A DNA stretch of 45,712 nucleotides from Chloroflexota bacterium (GCA_009692745.1 SHYO01000008.1:1-45712); one strand, 5' to 3'; numbered from the stretch's first letter, positions 25,301-34,352 are shown. Notes: a model not told the origin generated them from the letters alone. A program made the numbers and translations.

Positions 25301-27451
25301 CGGATCTACACCTAAATCGCGCAGGTAAAAACGTTTAAGGCGTTCCATCAACTCGGTGTGAGTAGCCGTACCACTCGGTTTATACTCTTGCAACCATAAG
25401 GACAATGGAATAAGGACATTTTCGGCTTCTAATGTATCAATGCGCTTTGGAGCTTTCAAACGGGCTCCCCGGCTGCGATTTTCTTCCCAATTCTGCACCA
25501 GAGCAGATATATATTGGTCATACAGTCGGATGCGGCGCTGCGGAAGCTTTCCGATTTGTCGCCGAAGTAATGCCAGCATTGTGAGCAATAGTGGATTTAC
25601 AGCCAATCGCTCAATACCCGGATTGCTTCTGATTTCATCCATCAGATTGCTTTCGTCAATCTGGCTTTTCAAAGCTATATAAGGAGAGTCCTGTCCCTTT
25701 GCATCCCAAACCGCCATAGCGCGGCACCATTGGTGGGCAAAGACTTCGATTTCTTCACGCCGGAAGTCCAGAACTGTGATATGGGGGAGATCTACCGACA
25801 AGCGGGCCACCCGGTAACCAAATATCCGGCTTGTAAGTAGCACGCGATTCTCTTTTCCTATTACCTCGTGAAGGAATACACTAACTTGCTCGGCCACAAA
25901 TCTGCGCCGATCTTCTTCTACAACTTCGTCCAGGCCATCCAAAAGAATGAGAGCCTGTCCGGTATCAAGCGCAATTTCAAAAACCGGACCCAACCCAGGG
26001 AAAGCCCGGCGCCGATCGTAATAAGTCGCTAGAAATTCCCGCACGGTCAGTTGTGGGACCCCAGAGAGCATATCGTCATAAGCAGCCAGAGGCACAAAGA
26101 TAGGTAATCGCTCGGCATCTGCTCCTGATATTTTTAAATGTTCATGTACTTTCTGAGGCCCCTGTGCATACACCAGGGCCAGAAAATGCAGCAAAGTCGT
26201 TTTACCACTACCTGGATCACCCAGGATTACCAATCCATGTTGATCGGATTTTCGCAACGATTCTGCGATTGGGAATCGCTCCAACCTTTCTTTTGTCCAC
26301 CTTTCCCGCCGCAGAGCGTCCAGGCGCAACTGAGCCTCGCGTAAATCCTCTTCTTTTCCTTCCTCTTCAAATAACCGCAGCAATCGGCGTTCTTCGGGGG
26401 AGAATACATCGGCTGCCTCAGGAACTTCTGCCACGGCTCGTAATTGGACATAAACTCGTTCTAACGGTAATACGATAGGTCGAACGCTGCTAGAAAGCCC
26501 TTCAAAATGTAAATCTTTATAAAGACTGGTAATGAGCTCAAGGTATCGAGTTTTTCTTGCGACCAATTCTTCGGCGGTAGGTGCTGTAGAAGGCTGGATC
26601 AATCCCCGCCGCATCTCTTGAAGGAGTTCTAACAGAGGAGCCAGATCAACCTTAACTTCCACTTCTGGAATGGTGATACGGCCAGCCAGATCAACTTCCA
26701 GGTATTTTCCAATCTGGAATAACCCGAAGGCTACATCCTGGTATGCTGTAATCTGACTGCCCGGTGCTGTTGATATCCTGCTGCGAATCTCCTCGACCAC
26801 TTGCTGCGGTTGTGCTTGACCACGGAGCATTTGTTCTAAAATCATCACTATCCGGCCAACACCTTCGGCCGTAATTTCTGTAGCCGCGGCGGTGTGCTCA
26901 CTTGAAAAGGCTATCCGCTTAGTATCACGCGCCAGGGCACCGAAATTCTCAACCATTTCGCGCAACAACCGGATACTGATAGCATGCTGGAGTTCGGGCT
27001 TATCGGCAGCCGCATCGTAGAAAGCTAATATCAGGGCAGCGATCAGATCCTCAAATTTTGGTTGTGTTAAATAATCAGGATCGAATCCGGCTGCTATAAA
27101 TTCATCGCGCAGTAATTCTATGTCGGGGAAAGTGTCAGGGTTGGGATTAATGATTAAGCTCAATTCCAAAATGACATCTTCTCGTTGGATGAATTCTCGG
27201 AATAAGGAATAGTAATGATTAGACGTTTCTGGCGTAAGAGGTAGTTGCAGTATAGCTGCAGCCAATCCTTCCGCCAGAGCTGATTGAAGAGCATGTTGGC
27301 GTGGTTCGCTCTTGAAAAGCTGGGCCGTGCGCTTGCCCGCGGCTTCCAACAGCGTTACGGTCAGGCCACCGACGAACTCAGGGGCTGCCTTGCCTGCAAG
27401 GTCAATCAATGCTGCTTGGGTTTCTGGACTTAAGAAATTGAACCAGTCCAT
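22367..27451 (-). CDS. NACHT-HEAT repeat protein (NLR-like STAND ATPase)
   Basis: This is a 1694-aa protein; I start at ATG 27451 with GGAGG nine bases upstream rather than at 27475. Residues ~1-390 are mostly helical with no domain I recognise. The NACHT ATPase follows: Walker A LGDPGSGKTTLL (~408-420), Walker B ILLDGLDEV (~500), then a sensor-like LLTSRIFGYR and the region QFSGLLVERGQNAFGFRHLTFQEYFAGR. Residues ~930-1500 are HEAT-type repeats of 33 aa, about 15 of them nearly identical. Residues ~1500-1694 are diverged HEAT-like helices. Bacterial NACHT proteins of this build act in antiphage defence; others are regulators. No separate effector enzyme is visible, so the N-terminal region is the effector candidate. 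Its stop is 1 nt from hyuA, inside a catabolic operon. Confidence 0.9.
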   Translation of the reverse strand: MDWFNFLSPETQAALIDLAGKAAPEFVGGLTVTLLEAAGKRTAQLFKSEPRQHALQSALAEGLAAAILQLPLTPETSNHYYSLFREFIQREDVILELSLIINPNPDTFPDIELLRDEFIAAGFDPDYLTQPKFEDLIAALILAFYDAAADKPELQHAISIRLLREMVENFGALARDTKRIAFSSEHTAAATEITAEGVGRIVMILEQMLRGQAQPQQVVEEIRSRISTAPGSQITAYQDVAFGLFQIGKYLEVDLAGRITIPEVEVKVDLAPLLELLQEMRRGLIQPSTAPTAEELVARKTRYLELITSLYKDLHFEGLSSSVRPIVLPLERVYVQLRAVAEVPEAADVFSPEERRLLRLFEEEGKEEDLREAQLRLDALRRERWTKERLERFPIAESLRKSDQHGLVILGDPGSGKTTLLHFLALVYAQGPQKVHEHLKISGADAERLPIFVPLAAYDDMLSGVPQLTVREFLATYYDRRRAFPGLGPVFEIALDTGQALILLDGLDEVVEEDRRRFVAEQVSVFLHEVIGKENRVLLTSRIFGYRVARLSVDLPHITVLDFRREEIEVFAHQWCRAMAVWDAKGQDSPYIALKSQIDESNLMDEIRSNPGIERLAVNPLLLTMLALLRRQIGKLPQRRIRLYDQYISALVQNWEENRSRGARLKAPKRIDTLEAENVLIPLSLWLQEYKPSGTATHTELMERLKRFYLRDLGVDPDDPDVQVAELHEAERRTETFLNDMRQFSGLLVERGQNAFGFRHLTFQEYFAGRALARMSPEERWKRVKDNLHANRWREPILLAAARLGVTENRGIEAKQLLEQILDAKNAHEALLHRDLFLAADCAIDDINIGLPTLRRIVQRLEPLTISHIPNLQRNSIRRLTLLSTLRAGDRSRVPEALEVIVNLLKRRRISNINDRKITVKVLNALVEFLGQDNVIRSEVITCLEDEDGYVRAAAVRALAELVGSDADIRSAVVACLEDEANDVRAAAVQVLAESVGSDADIRSAVVARLEDDGYVRGAAVYALAELVGSDADIRAALVACLEDKDSYVRGAAVQVLAESVGSDADIRSAVVARLEDEDNDVRAAAVYALTELVSSDADIRATLMACLEDEDRYVRTAAVETLGKLMDRDHNVATTIQNLLTHRDWETRRIACLTLMNGATNQGDLVHLIFKTLKDHRCLESNQAHIAVLKVLAGFVRQDNMVKANVVAHLDDDASYVRGAAVRALAELVGSDADIRSAVVARLEDEDSYVRAAAVQALAELVGSDVDIRSEVVARLEDEDNDVRAAAVQALAELVGSNADIRSAVVARLEDEDNDVRAAAVYALAELVGSNADIRSEVVARLEDEDNDVRGATVRALAELVSSDADIRAALVACLEDEDNDVRAAAVYVLADLVGSDADIRSAVVARLEDEDRYVRGAAVRALAKLVGSDADIRSEVVTRLEDEDSYVRTTAVQVLAESVGSDADIRSEVVTRLEDEDRYVRAAAVYALAELVEVDTGLRQKLQPVLASDGQYFSVYGEIVDSRQIVVHQWGRLIANDLTARHEIINLLSSMDWRSRRSAAEILAEAGQECLAQAIVPLIATLEDDRGLDAWPAHIAVAELLLNDDRFATEATATLIQALDYGAHPLAMIPNSEDIRKQAALALGKLKASFRQPHIFALLERLLQEERDPEVLDAAFNAMQSLAAAPTIEEFS
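22966..23865 (-). repeat. Block of about nine 99-bp tandem HEAT units (C-terminal block)
   Basis: Each unit encodes a version of DADIRSAVVARLEDEDNDV followed by RAAAVYALAELVGS. Neighbouring units differ at only a few bases, so the DNA itself is repetitive. Edges are approximate. Confidence 0.9.
24072..24658 (-). repeat. Block of about six 99-bp tandem HEAT units (N-terminal block)
   Basis: Same 33-aa unit as the other block, starting at QDNVIRSEVITCLEDEDGYV. One unit is a codon short (LEDDGYVRG). The blocks are separated by about 70 residues of diverged HEAT sequence, and both blocks open with a QDN-type first unit, suggesting block duplication. Confidence 0.9.
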
Positions 27452-27527
27452 AATTAGCCCTCCACCGAGTACCACAAAACTTTTCTTCTCGAAGAGAAGA
27501 AATTACCTGCCTGACAGGAAGCATCTT

Positions 27528-29273
27528 TCACCTGGGAATCACCGGCAGCACAATATGGGAAGGGTATGCGCTGTTATGCAGCACCGTCTGGTGTGCTACT
27601 TGCATGCGCGTGCCGGTGGCGATGCCCTCGCCGGTGTTCAGGTTGCGGTCGAAGCGCGGGAAATTGGAGCTGGAAATTTCCACGCGCAGCCGGTGCCCCT
27701 TTTTAAAGACGTTGCTGGTCGATGCTAACTCGATGCGGTATTCCGCCACCTCTCCCGGCTGCAGCAGATCCTCGCGCTCAAAGCCTTGGCGGTAACGGCC
27801 GCGCAGGATGCCTTCGGCCAGGTGGATAGCCTGCCCCTCGGGGTAGACATCCACCAGTTTCACGGTGAAGTCCGTATCCCGAGCGGAGGTAGCGGCATAT
27901 AGTATGGCCTGCAACGGCCCGGTAATCTCCATATCCTGCTCCAGTGCCGGACCGGTATAGACCAGCACATCGTCGCGCCGTTCCAGCGGGCGCTGGTCGA
28001 TAGGCCCTGGGCGCACCGGCTCCTCGGCAAACTTCATCCAAGTCCAGGTGGAATTATTCCCACCCACGGTCGGCACGGGATTAGCGGGATCGTAATCGAA
28101 GCGGTCCTCCGCCTCGGCGCCCGGCGCATCGCGTGTCAGCGTGCCATCGCCGAACATAGAGTTCGCCTTCCCGTGACTGTGGAGGTAATAGGGGGTGAAG
28201 ACCGTGCGAGCCAGAGGCCACTCCTGCTCGAAACGCCAGGCATTATCGCCCATCACAAAGATGCGGATGGGGGGCTCGTCCATGATGCCCGTATCGATGC
28301 CTTTAAGCCAGTAATCGAACCAGCGCAGGTCTTCATCTTTTAGATCCACATAGGCCGAGGGGCCGAAATCCAGGTCGCCCAGGCGGGAGGATTCCGGAAT
28401 ATGGTGGGTCCAGGGGACGACGTAGATCTTCTGATTCTTACGCGCCTGGGCTGAATAGCCTTTCTGCCGCATCCCGTTCCAGGCGCGGAACATAGGCTCG
28501 GTATAGGGATCGTACCACCCGGCTTGTTGGTAGACCGGCACATCGACCTGGTCCAACTTCTCTTCGGTATTGATCGCCCGCCAGTAATCGTCGTAGGTAG
28601 TATGTTCCAGCCAATCCCGGTAGAAGGGCACCGGCCGGCCAATGGCGGCTACATCCGCATCGATCAGCGGTAGATGGCGGAAGAAGCGGCTATTGCCGAA
28701 GATATGGGTGGCGCCGCGCTGCACCAGGGAGACATTGGTCGAGAAGATCACTGAGCCCATCACGGTCAAGGCCCACTGCACCGCCCCACCCGGCCGGTGG
28801 CAATCTTTGAAGTAATCCCCCATAATTACCTGGGGCGCCATCGCCGTCAGGTAAGGGCTGCGGTAGGGCGCCAATTGCCACTGAAAGATGCCACCGTAGG
28901 AGCGCCCGCTGGTGCCGATCTTGCCGTTATACCAGCCCTGGCGCGAAATCCATGCCAGGGTCTCGTGACCATCCAACCCATCATTCACGTAGGGGGCGAA
29001 AGTGCCTTCCGACTCAAAGCGTCCGCGACAGTCCTGGATCACGACAGCATATCCCCGCTTGGCCCACCACACCGCCCACTCTATATGCATCTCCAACAGG
29101 CTTTCATACGGTGTGCGCAGCAGGATGGTCGGATATTGCCCGCTCCCGCCAGGCGCCCCCTTGGGGAGAAAGACATCGGCGGATAGCTTAACCCCATCCG
29201 ACATCTTCGCCTTCAGATCATAGAGCACGCGTATCTCACGGGTTGGTTGGGAGATCATAGACATGTCGGGCAT
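27528..29273 (-). CDS. CocE/NonD family hydrolase 3
   Basis: This 581-aa CocE-type serine hydrolase has its nucleophile S125 in GRSYGG, Asp in AGWYDPY and His in PWTHHIPESS. The C-terminal jelly roll ends GHRLRVEISSSNFPRFDRNLNTGEG. It is a close paralogue of CocE 4, sharing ESSxLxDLDFGP and EDLRWFDYWLKG. This tandem pair probably arose by duplication. An AAGAGAT precedes ATG 29273. The NACHT-HEAT gene starts 76 bp after its stop. Confidence 0.88.
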   Translation of the reverse strand: MPDMSMISQPTREIRVLYDLKAKMSDGVKLSADVFLPKGAPGGSGQYPTILLRTPYESLLEMHIEWAVWWAKRGYAVVIQDCRGRFESEGTFAPYVNDGLDGHETLAWISRQGWYNGKIGTSGRSYGGIFQWQLAPYRSPYLTAMAPQVIMGDYFKDCHRPGGAVQWALTVMGSVIFSTNVSLVQRGATHIFGNSRFFRHLPLIDADVAAIGRPVPFYRDWLEHTTYDDYWRAINTEEKLDQVDVPVYQQAGWYDPYTEPMFRAWNGMRQKGYSAQARKNQKIYVVPWTHHIPESSRLGDLDFGPSAYVDLKDEDLRWFDYWLKGIDTGIMDEPPIRIFVMGDNAWRFEQEWPLARTVFTPYYLHSHGKANSMFGDGTLTRDAPGAEAEDRFDYDPANPVPTVGGNNSTWTWMKFAEEPVRPGPIDQRPLERRDDVLVYTGPALEQDMEITGPLQAILYAATSARDTDFTVKLVDVYPEGQAIHLAEGILRGRYRQGFEREDLLQPGEVAEYRIELASTSNVFKKGHRLRVEISSSNFPRFDRNLNTGEGIATGTRMQVAHQTVLHNSAYPSHIVLPVIPR

Positions 29274-29305
29274 AAATGATTATCTCTTTGCGTATCTCGT
29301 GAAAG

Positions 29306-29350
29306 GCGTGCGGTTAAAAACCGCACCTACGGTTCGCAAAAGCGTGCGGC
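29306..29350. repeat. Single-arm REP element plus a fragment
   Basis: GGCGTGCGGTTAAAAACCGCACCTAC is one REP arm. It is followed by a partial second arm (AGCGTGCGGCTGG). It lies between CocE 3 and CocE 4. Confidence 0.7.
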
Positions 29351-29389
29351 TGGAAATTCACCCTGTCACCTTGTCACCCGGCCACCTTC

Positions 29390-31111
29390 TCACCCCGGTA
29401 TGACCGGCAGCAGAATATGGGATGGGAATTGGGTAGCGTGAAAGATCGTCTGATGCGCTATCTCGATACGGATGCCGGTAGCCACATCCTCCCCGGTATT
29501 CAGATTCCGGCTGAAGCGCGGGAAATTGCTGCTGCTGATATCCAGCCGCAGGCGGTGCCCCTGCTTGAAAACATAACTGGTCGGCGCCATTTCCATGCGA
29601 TACTCCGCCACCTCACCCCGTTCCAACAGCTCCATCTTCTCCCAGCCGTAGCGGTACCGTGCCCGTATTATGCCTTCTGACAGGTTCATCGAATGGCCGG
29701 TGGGGAAAACATCCATCAATTTGGCCGTAAAATCTGTATCCCGCGCCGACGAGGCGGCATACAGCACCAGGGTAATCGGTCCAGTGATTTCCAGTTCTGC
29801 TTCTAAGACCGGGCTGGTATAAACCAATATATCATCGCGCCGCTCCAGCGGCCGCTGGTCCACTGGTCCCGGGATGATCGGCTCCTCCGCTTTCTCTGAC
29901 CAGTTACCCATAGAGTTATTACCGCCGATACTGGGGATCGGTTGTTCCGGGTCATAATCGTAGCGATCCGGCGGCTCGGCGCCGGGCGGCTCGGGCGAGA
30001 GGCTGCCGTCCCCTACCAAAGAGTTGGCCCGCCCGTGGCTATGCAGGTAATATGGGGTAAACTCCGTGCGGGCCAGGGGCCATTCCTGTTCGAAACGCCA
30101 TTGGTTGCGCCCCATGACAAACAGACGGATGGGCGGCTCTGCCATCATGCCGTTGTCCACCCCCTTCAGCCAGTAATCAAACCAGCGCAGATCCTCCTCC
30201 CAGATACTGATCAGGGCGGCAGGGCCAAAATCCAAATCGGCTAGCTTGCTGCTCTCCGGCATGCCATGCGTCCACGGGCCGATATAGACCTTCTGGCTGC
30301 GGCGCGCCAACGCCGTAGCCCCCTGCTCTGTGACGCCGGCCCAGCTACGCATGGTGGAGGCTACGTAGGGGTCGAACCAACCGGCCTGGGTGTAGATCGG
30401 GACATCGATCTCGCCATATTTGTCGGCGTTGGTAATCGGTTCCCAATAATCATCGTTGGTAGGGTGGGCCAACCAATCGCGGTAAAAAGGAATCACCCGC
30501 CCGATAGCCTCCACGTCCACATCGATCAAAGGCAGGCGGCGAAAGAAGCGCGAGTTATTATATAGATCGGCGCTGCCATCCCGCCCCATCGCTTGATTTG
30601 TTGAAAAGACAATGGCGGCTGACATGGAAAGAGCCTGCTGGAATGCGCCCCCCATATAGTGGTAGTCGGCAAAATATTCCACCGGAGGGACATGCGGTGA
30701 CATGGCGGTGAGGTGTGGACTGCGCAGCGGCGCCAACTGCCATTGCGTTAGTCCCCCATAAGAGCGGCCGCTGGTGCCGATTTTACCACTGCACCAGGGC
30801 TGCCGCACGATCCACTCTAACGTATCATATCCATCTGCCCCTTCCTGGTGGTAAGCATAGAAAGTGCCCTCGGATTCGAACCTGCCGCGGCAATCCTGAG
30901 AAACGTAGGCGTAACCCCGTTTCGCGAACCAGATACCCCACTTGATCCAGCGCTCGTGGTTGTTCTCATATGGGGTACGGTGCAGAATTACCGGGAAGGA
31001 TCCCCGGCTGCGCGGTAGAAAAACATCGGCCGAGAGTTTAACCCCATCGCGCATGGGTACCTTCAGGTCATACAGAAAGCGGACCTCATGGACCGGCTGC
31101 GAGGTATTCAT
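29390..31111 (-). CDS. CocE/NonD family hydrolase 4
   Basis: This is a 573-aa CocE-type hydrolase. The track start (31174) lies in a REPIN element; I choose ATG 31111 (MNTSQPVHEVRF) because GGAG sits nine bases upstream. The nucleophile is S117 in GRSYGG, Asp is in AGWFDPY and His is in GPWTHGMPESS, with the usual jelly-roll C-terminus (GHRLRLDISSSNFPRFSRNLNTGED). It is paralogous to CocE 3 throughout. No signal peptide is seen. Confidence 0.88.
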   Translation of the reverse strand: MNTSQPVHEVRFLYDLKVPMRDGVKLSADVFLPRSRGSFPVILHRTPYENNHERWIKWGIWFAKRGYAYVSQDCRGRFESEGTFYAYHQEGADGYDTLEWIVRQPWCSGKIGTSGRSYGGLTQWQLAPLRSPHLTAMSPHVPPVEYFADYHYMGGAFQQALSMSAAIVFSTNQAMGRDGSADLYNNSRFFRRLPLIDVDVEAIGRVIPFYRDWLAHPTNDDYWEPITNADKYGEIDVPIYTQAGWFDPYVASTMRSWAGVTEQGATALARRSQKVYIGPWTHGMPESSKLADLDFGPAALISIWEEDLRWFDYWLKGVDNGMMAEPPIRLFVMGRNQWRFEQEWPLARTEFTPYYLHSHGRANSLVGDGSLSPEPPGAEPPDRYDYDPEQPIPSIGGNNSMGNWSEKAEEPIIPGPVDQRPLERRDDILVYTSPVLEAELEITGPITLVLYAASSARDTDFTAKLMDVFPTGHSMNLSEGIIRARYRYGWEKMELLERGEVAEYRMEMAPTSYVFKQGHRLRLDISSSNFPRFSRNLNTGEDVATGIRIEIAHQTIFHATQFPSHILLPVIPG

Positions 31112-31151
31112 CTCTGTTTGCTCCTGTGCCATACCGCCGTTCACATTTCCC

Positions 31152-31219
31152 GTAGGTGCGGTTTTCAACCGCACATTTTTGTCCCACGAGCAAGACGTGC
31201 GGTTACAAACCGCACCTAC
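31152..31219. repeat. REPIN-like palindromic element 4
   Basis: GTAGGTGCGGTTTTCAACCGCAC, centre atttttgtcccacgagcaagac, then GTGCGGTTACAAACCGCACCTAC. This is the clearest two-arm copy. It lies between the acetamidase gene and CocE 4. Confidence 0.85.
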
Positions 31220-31279
31220 GGAAGGTTTAAATCCGGATTTCTTTACCGTAATTCTGAACAGTTTACCGGCTGAGATTAC

Positions 31280-32209
31280 TCAGCATGAAGATGTCTTGTT
31301 ATAGCCAGCAAGCACCCGCTTCGGCAGCTTGCACACCATGGTATAGGCCGGGTCAAAGATATTGCCCAGGTCATATTCCACCGTCTGCCCCAGTAAGGTA
31401 CTGGCCGCCACATAATCCATACCGTAATCTGCCTGCAACCAGCGCAACATTTCCGTGGTCGCATGTTGCACCGCCTGGTCCAGCGGGCGGGCATTGCCGA
31501 CGGTAAAGATATACTCCCCGTTTTCACCCCGCGGCCAGGTGATCTTTTTGTTCTTGATGACCCGCACAGTGAACTGCACATCGAAGGAAATCTCGATGCC
31601 GGTACCTACAATCTCCCCATCGCCCTGGACTGCATGACCATCTCCCACATGCACCAGAGCCCCTGGCACGGCGACCGGGAAATAGACGGTAACGCCGGAT
31701 ACGAACCCCCGGTAGTCCATATTCCCGCCCCACTCGCCGGAGGTGCCGGTGTTGATTGCCTGCCCCAGTACCGGCGCCACCCCGAAGCAACCCAGCATGG
31801 GCGCCAGGGGGAGCGTTAATTCGCCAAGGGAGGTTTTCGGCGATATCAAAGTCCCCGTATTTCGCGCCCGGTCGATGCGCCACTCCGCCAGCTCGTTCTC
31901 CGGCAAGCTGCGCACAAACTCCGGGTCCACCACGTTCGCGGCAATCACGGTGCCGGACCAGCCTATATCCCTGTTCGGGGCCAGGTGGTCAAGGTGCAGC
32001 GCCAGGGTATCCCCCGGCTCTGCGCCCTCCACGTAGAAAGGTCCGGTCTGGGGATTGCCCCGTGGCGTAACCACCTGATTAGTGGCATCCTTGCCGCGCG
32101 CATCGACGGTGGTAGTAATCACCGTATCGCCATCGGCGATGTGCAGCACCGGTTCGTGGGAACCAATCGTGGTATGATAGTGGGTCGGTGTAAAACGGTG
32201 GGTTGCCAT
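31280..32209 (-). CDS. Acetamidase/formamidase family protein (FmdA/AmdA)
   Basis: The 309-aa product matches the FmdA/AmdA family. It has GAEPGDTLALHLDHLAPN near the N-terminus, LGCFGVAPVLGQAINT in the middle, and the metal-site signature HVGDGHAVQGDGE (~196). These enzymes hydrolyse short amides to the acid and ammonia. I start at ATG 32209 with AAGGAG upstream rather than at 32230. In this context it adds to the amide-cleaving theme of creatininase, HyuA/HyuB and the DMFase-like protein. Confidence 0.88.
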   Translation of the reverse strand: MATHRFTPTHYHTTIGSHEPVLHIADGDTVITTTVDARGKDATNQVVTPRGNPQTGPFYVEGAEPGDTLALHLDHLAPNRDIGWSGTVIAANVVDPEFVRSLPENELAEWRIDRARNTGTLISPKTSLGELTLPLAPMLGCFGVAPVLGQAINTGTSGEWGGNMDYRGFVSGVTVYFPVAVPGALVHVGDGHAVQGDGEIVGTGIEISFDVQFTVRVIKNKKITWPRGENGEYIFTVGNARPLDQAVQHATTEMLRWLQADYGMDYVAASTLLGQTVEYDLGNIFDPAYTMVCKLPKRVLAGYNKTSSC

Positions 32210-32307
32210 TTTTGTCTCCTTAACGGACAATTTGATGAGGTTTAAAAATTAATTCGGATACCATTGAAAGTGCTCTGCCCACCAGCAACGTTTCTTTTAT
32301 TGCAAAT

Positions 32308-32372
32308 ACTACATCTTGAAAGATGTAGTGTGAAGCGCACGTGCTTGCAAACTATATCTTTTAAGATGTAGT
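32308..32372. repeat. Twin palindromes ACTACATCTT-nn-AAGATGTAGT
   Basis: Two 22-bp palindromes at 32308-32329 (perfect 10-bp arms) and 32351-32372 (one mismatch) start 43 bp apart in the AT-rich gap between CocE 5 and the acetamidase. They could be operator sites for a dimeric regulator, bidirectional hairpin terminators, or another dispersed repeat. The rest of the 254-bp gap shows nothing clear. Confidence 0.6.
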
Positions 32373-32463
32373 GCCACAATTAAACTCAACTTTATCTGCG
32401 GCAAAAATACGGTTCGTACTTAATTTCTTAATTTTCATCAAAATTGCCCAACATAAAACAGAA

Positions 32464-34278
32464 TTATCTCGCTATGATAGGCAGAATCACCTGCGAAGGA
32501 TAATCCGGCGTGTGGTAAATAGCCTGATGCGCCAATTCAAAACGCCGTTCCATTCCCAACGCCCCACCGGTATTGGGATTCACATCAAAACGCGGGAAAT
32601 TGCTGCTGCTAATATCTATCCGGATACGATGCCCGGCTTTGAAGATATTAGAGGTGGGGTAAAGCTCAAAGGTCAATGCATAGATTTTGCCGGGTTCTAA
32701 AAGCTCCGGCTTTTCCCAGCTATTCCGATAGCGGGCGCGTAGAATCGAGTCGGTTAGATTGGCGGCATAGCCATCGGGATAATTCCCGCTGGGAGGATAA
32801 ACATCGATGAGCTTGGCGGTAAAGTCGGTGTCAAGCGCGGAAGATGCCGCGTACAATTTCACCTGGATCGGGCCGGTAACTTCCATGTCTGCCTGGAGGG
32901 GTTCCGTTTGAAAGGTAAGCACATCGCTGCGCGCGTTCAAGGGCAATGTATCGTGGCAGCCATAGAAATCCAGCCGCCCCCGTTGGTCATAGCCACCCGC
33001 ATCCATGATCGGCATTGCCGCCGAGATGCCCCCGCCGATAGTGGGAACAGGATCACGCGGATCGAAGGTATAGCGGCTGGGCTCTGCCTGCTGCGGTTTT
33101 TCGATAGTCAGCGCGCCATCAGCGTGAAAATAATACGGGGTGAACTGCGTACCGGGGAGCGGATAATCCTGTTCATCGCGCCAGGCCCCGCCGTGGTTCA
33201 GCCCACCCAGATAGTAAGGCTTCCCATCACCGCTACCCATCACGAAGATCTTGACCGGCTCCCAGCGCGCCACCTGATTGGGCAGCCCTTTCAGGAAATG
33301 ATCGAACCAGGCACGCCGTAGATCGTTATAATTGATGGCCGAATGAGTCCCCATAAACAGATCTCCGGCTGCCGCCACCTCCCAACCGCCGTGAGTCCAG
33401 GGTCCCATCAACAGCACCTGGCGCGACTTTTTCATCTTACTCAAAGCCGTAAAGTTGGCGCAGGTCGCCCGCGCGTAGGAGTCGTACCATCCCCCCAGGT
33501 ATAACGTAGGGACATCGGCGTGTTCTTCGTAATACTCGGAAATGGCATAACCGCGCTGTCGCCAGTAGTCGTCATACTCTCCGTGGGTCAGGATATCCAA
33601 CACCCACTGCTCATAAGATGGTACCAGCCGTAAGGACGACGCGCCTGCCTTCAACGGTGTGCGCGTTAGCCATTGCCCTACATTTTCAAAGTCCTTCATC
33701 AAGGCGGCCTTAATCGTGTCATCTGCCAGGGCCTCCTTGCTGGTGGTAGCCATTCTGAAGGCATAGATCATAAAGCGCAATTCCATAGCGCCGTTCTGGC
33801 GCATGGAACAGTGGTAATAATTGGAAGCCCCTACCCCCACAATCATCGTATTGAGGTGGGGTGGATTGAGGGTTGCCAGGGCGGATTGGTCACTACCGGA
33901 ATACGAAGACCCCATAGTGCCCACCTGACCATCACTCCAGGATTGCGCCGCCAGCCACTCTACCGTATCAAAGCCATCCGGCGCCTCTTTAGCGAAGGCA
34001 TACCACTCCCCCTCGCTGACAAAGCGGCCGCGTACGTCTTGAACAGCGCAGACATATCCCCGGCTGGCAAAATAGTTGCCGTTCACCACATTGCGCAAAG
34101 TAGCCTTATCATAAGGGGTGCGTTCCAGAATCGCAGGGAATTTCCCCGCAACAACCTGTCCATTCAGCGCCGGCAGATAGATATCCGTCGCCAGCCTGAC
34201 GCCGTCTCGCATCAGTACCATCACATTCGAGCGGCAGATGACCTCGTACTTCTGTTCTCCCTGGTATGCTTCCGGCAT
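32464..34278 (-). CDS. CocE/NonD family hydrolase 5
   Basis: This is a 604-aa CocE-type hydrolase; I use ATG 34278 (MPEAYQGEQKYEV) with GGGGAG seven bases upstream. The nucleophile is S125 in GSSYSG, Asp is in GGWYDSY and His is in GPWTHGGW. The C-terminal jelly roll ends GHRIRIDISSSNFPRFDVNPNTGG. It is nearer to CocE 2 than to CocE 3 and 4, for example in the SGNYPDGYAANLTDSILRAR block. It lies between hyuB and the acetamidase gene. Confidence 0.88.
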   Translation of the reverse strand: MPEAYQGEQKYEVICRSNVMVLMRDGVRLATDIYLPALNGQVVAGKFPAILERTPYDKATLRNVVNGNYFASRGYVCAVQDVRGRFVSEGEWYAFAKEAPDGFDTVEWLAAQSWSDGQVGTMGSSYSGSDQSALATLNPPHLNTMIVGVGASNYYHCSMRQNGAMELRFMIYAFRMATTSKEALADDTIKAALMKDFENVGQWLTRTPLKAGASSLRLVPSYEQWVLDILTHGEYDDYWRQRGYAISEYYEEHADVPTLYLGGWYDSYARATCANFTALSKMKKSRQVLLMGPWTHGGWEVAAAGDLFMGTHSAINYNDLRRAWFDHFLKGLPNQVARWEPVKIFVMGSGDGKPYYLGGLNHGGAWRDEQDYPLPGTQFTPYYFHADGALTIEKPQQAEPSRYTFDPRDPVPTIGGGISAAMPIMDAGGYDQRGRLDFYGCHDTLPLNARSDVLTFQTEPLQADMEVTGPIQVKLYAASSALDTDFTAKLIDVYPPSGNYPDGYAANLTDSILRARYRNSWEKPELLEPGKIYALTFELYPTSNIFKAGHRIRIDISSSNFPRFDVNPNTGGALGMERRFELAHQAIYHTPDYPSQVILPIIAR

Positions 34279-34352
34279 GAATGATCTCCCCATGATTGGA
34301 TACAACGGCTATGAAAATTCCGTACGATTCGTTGAACAACTGGAGCAGATTT

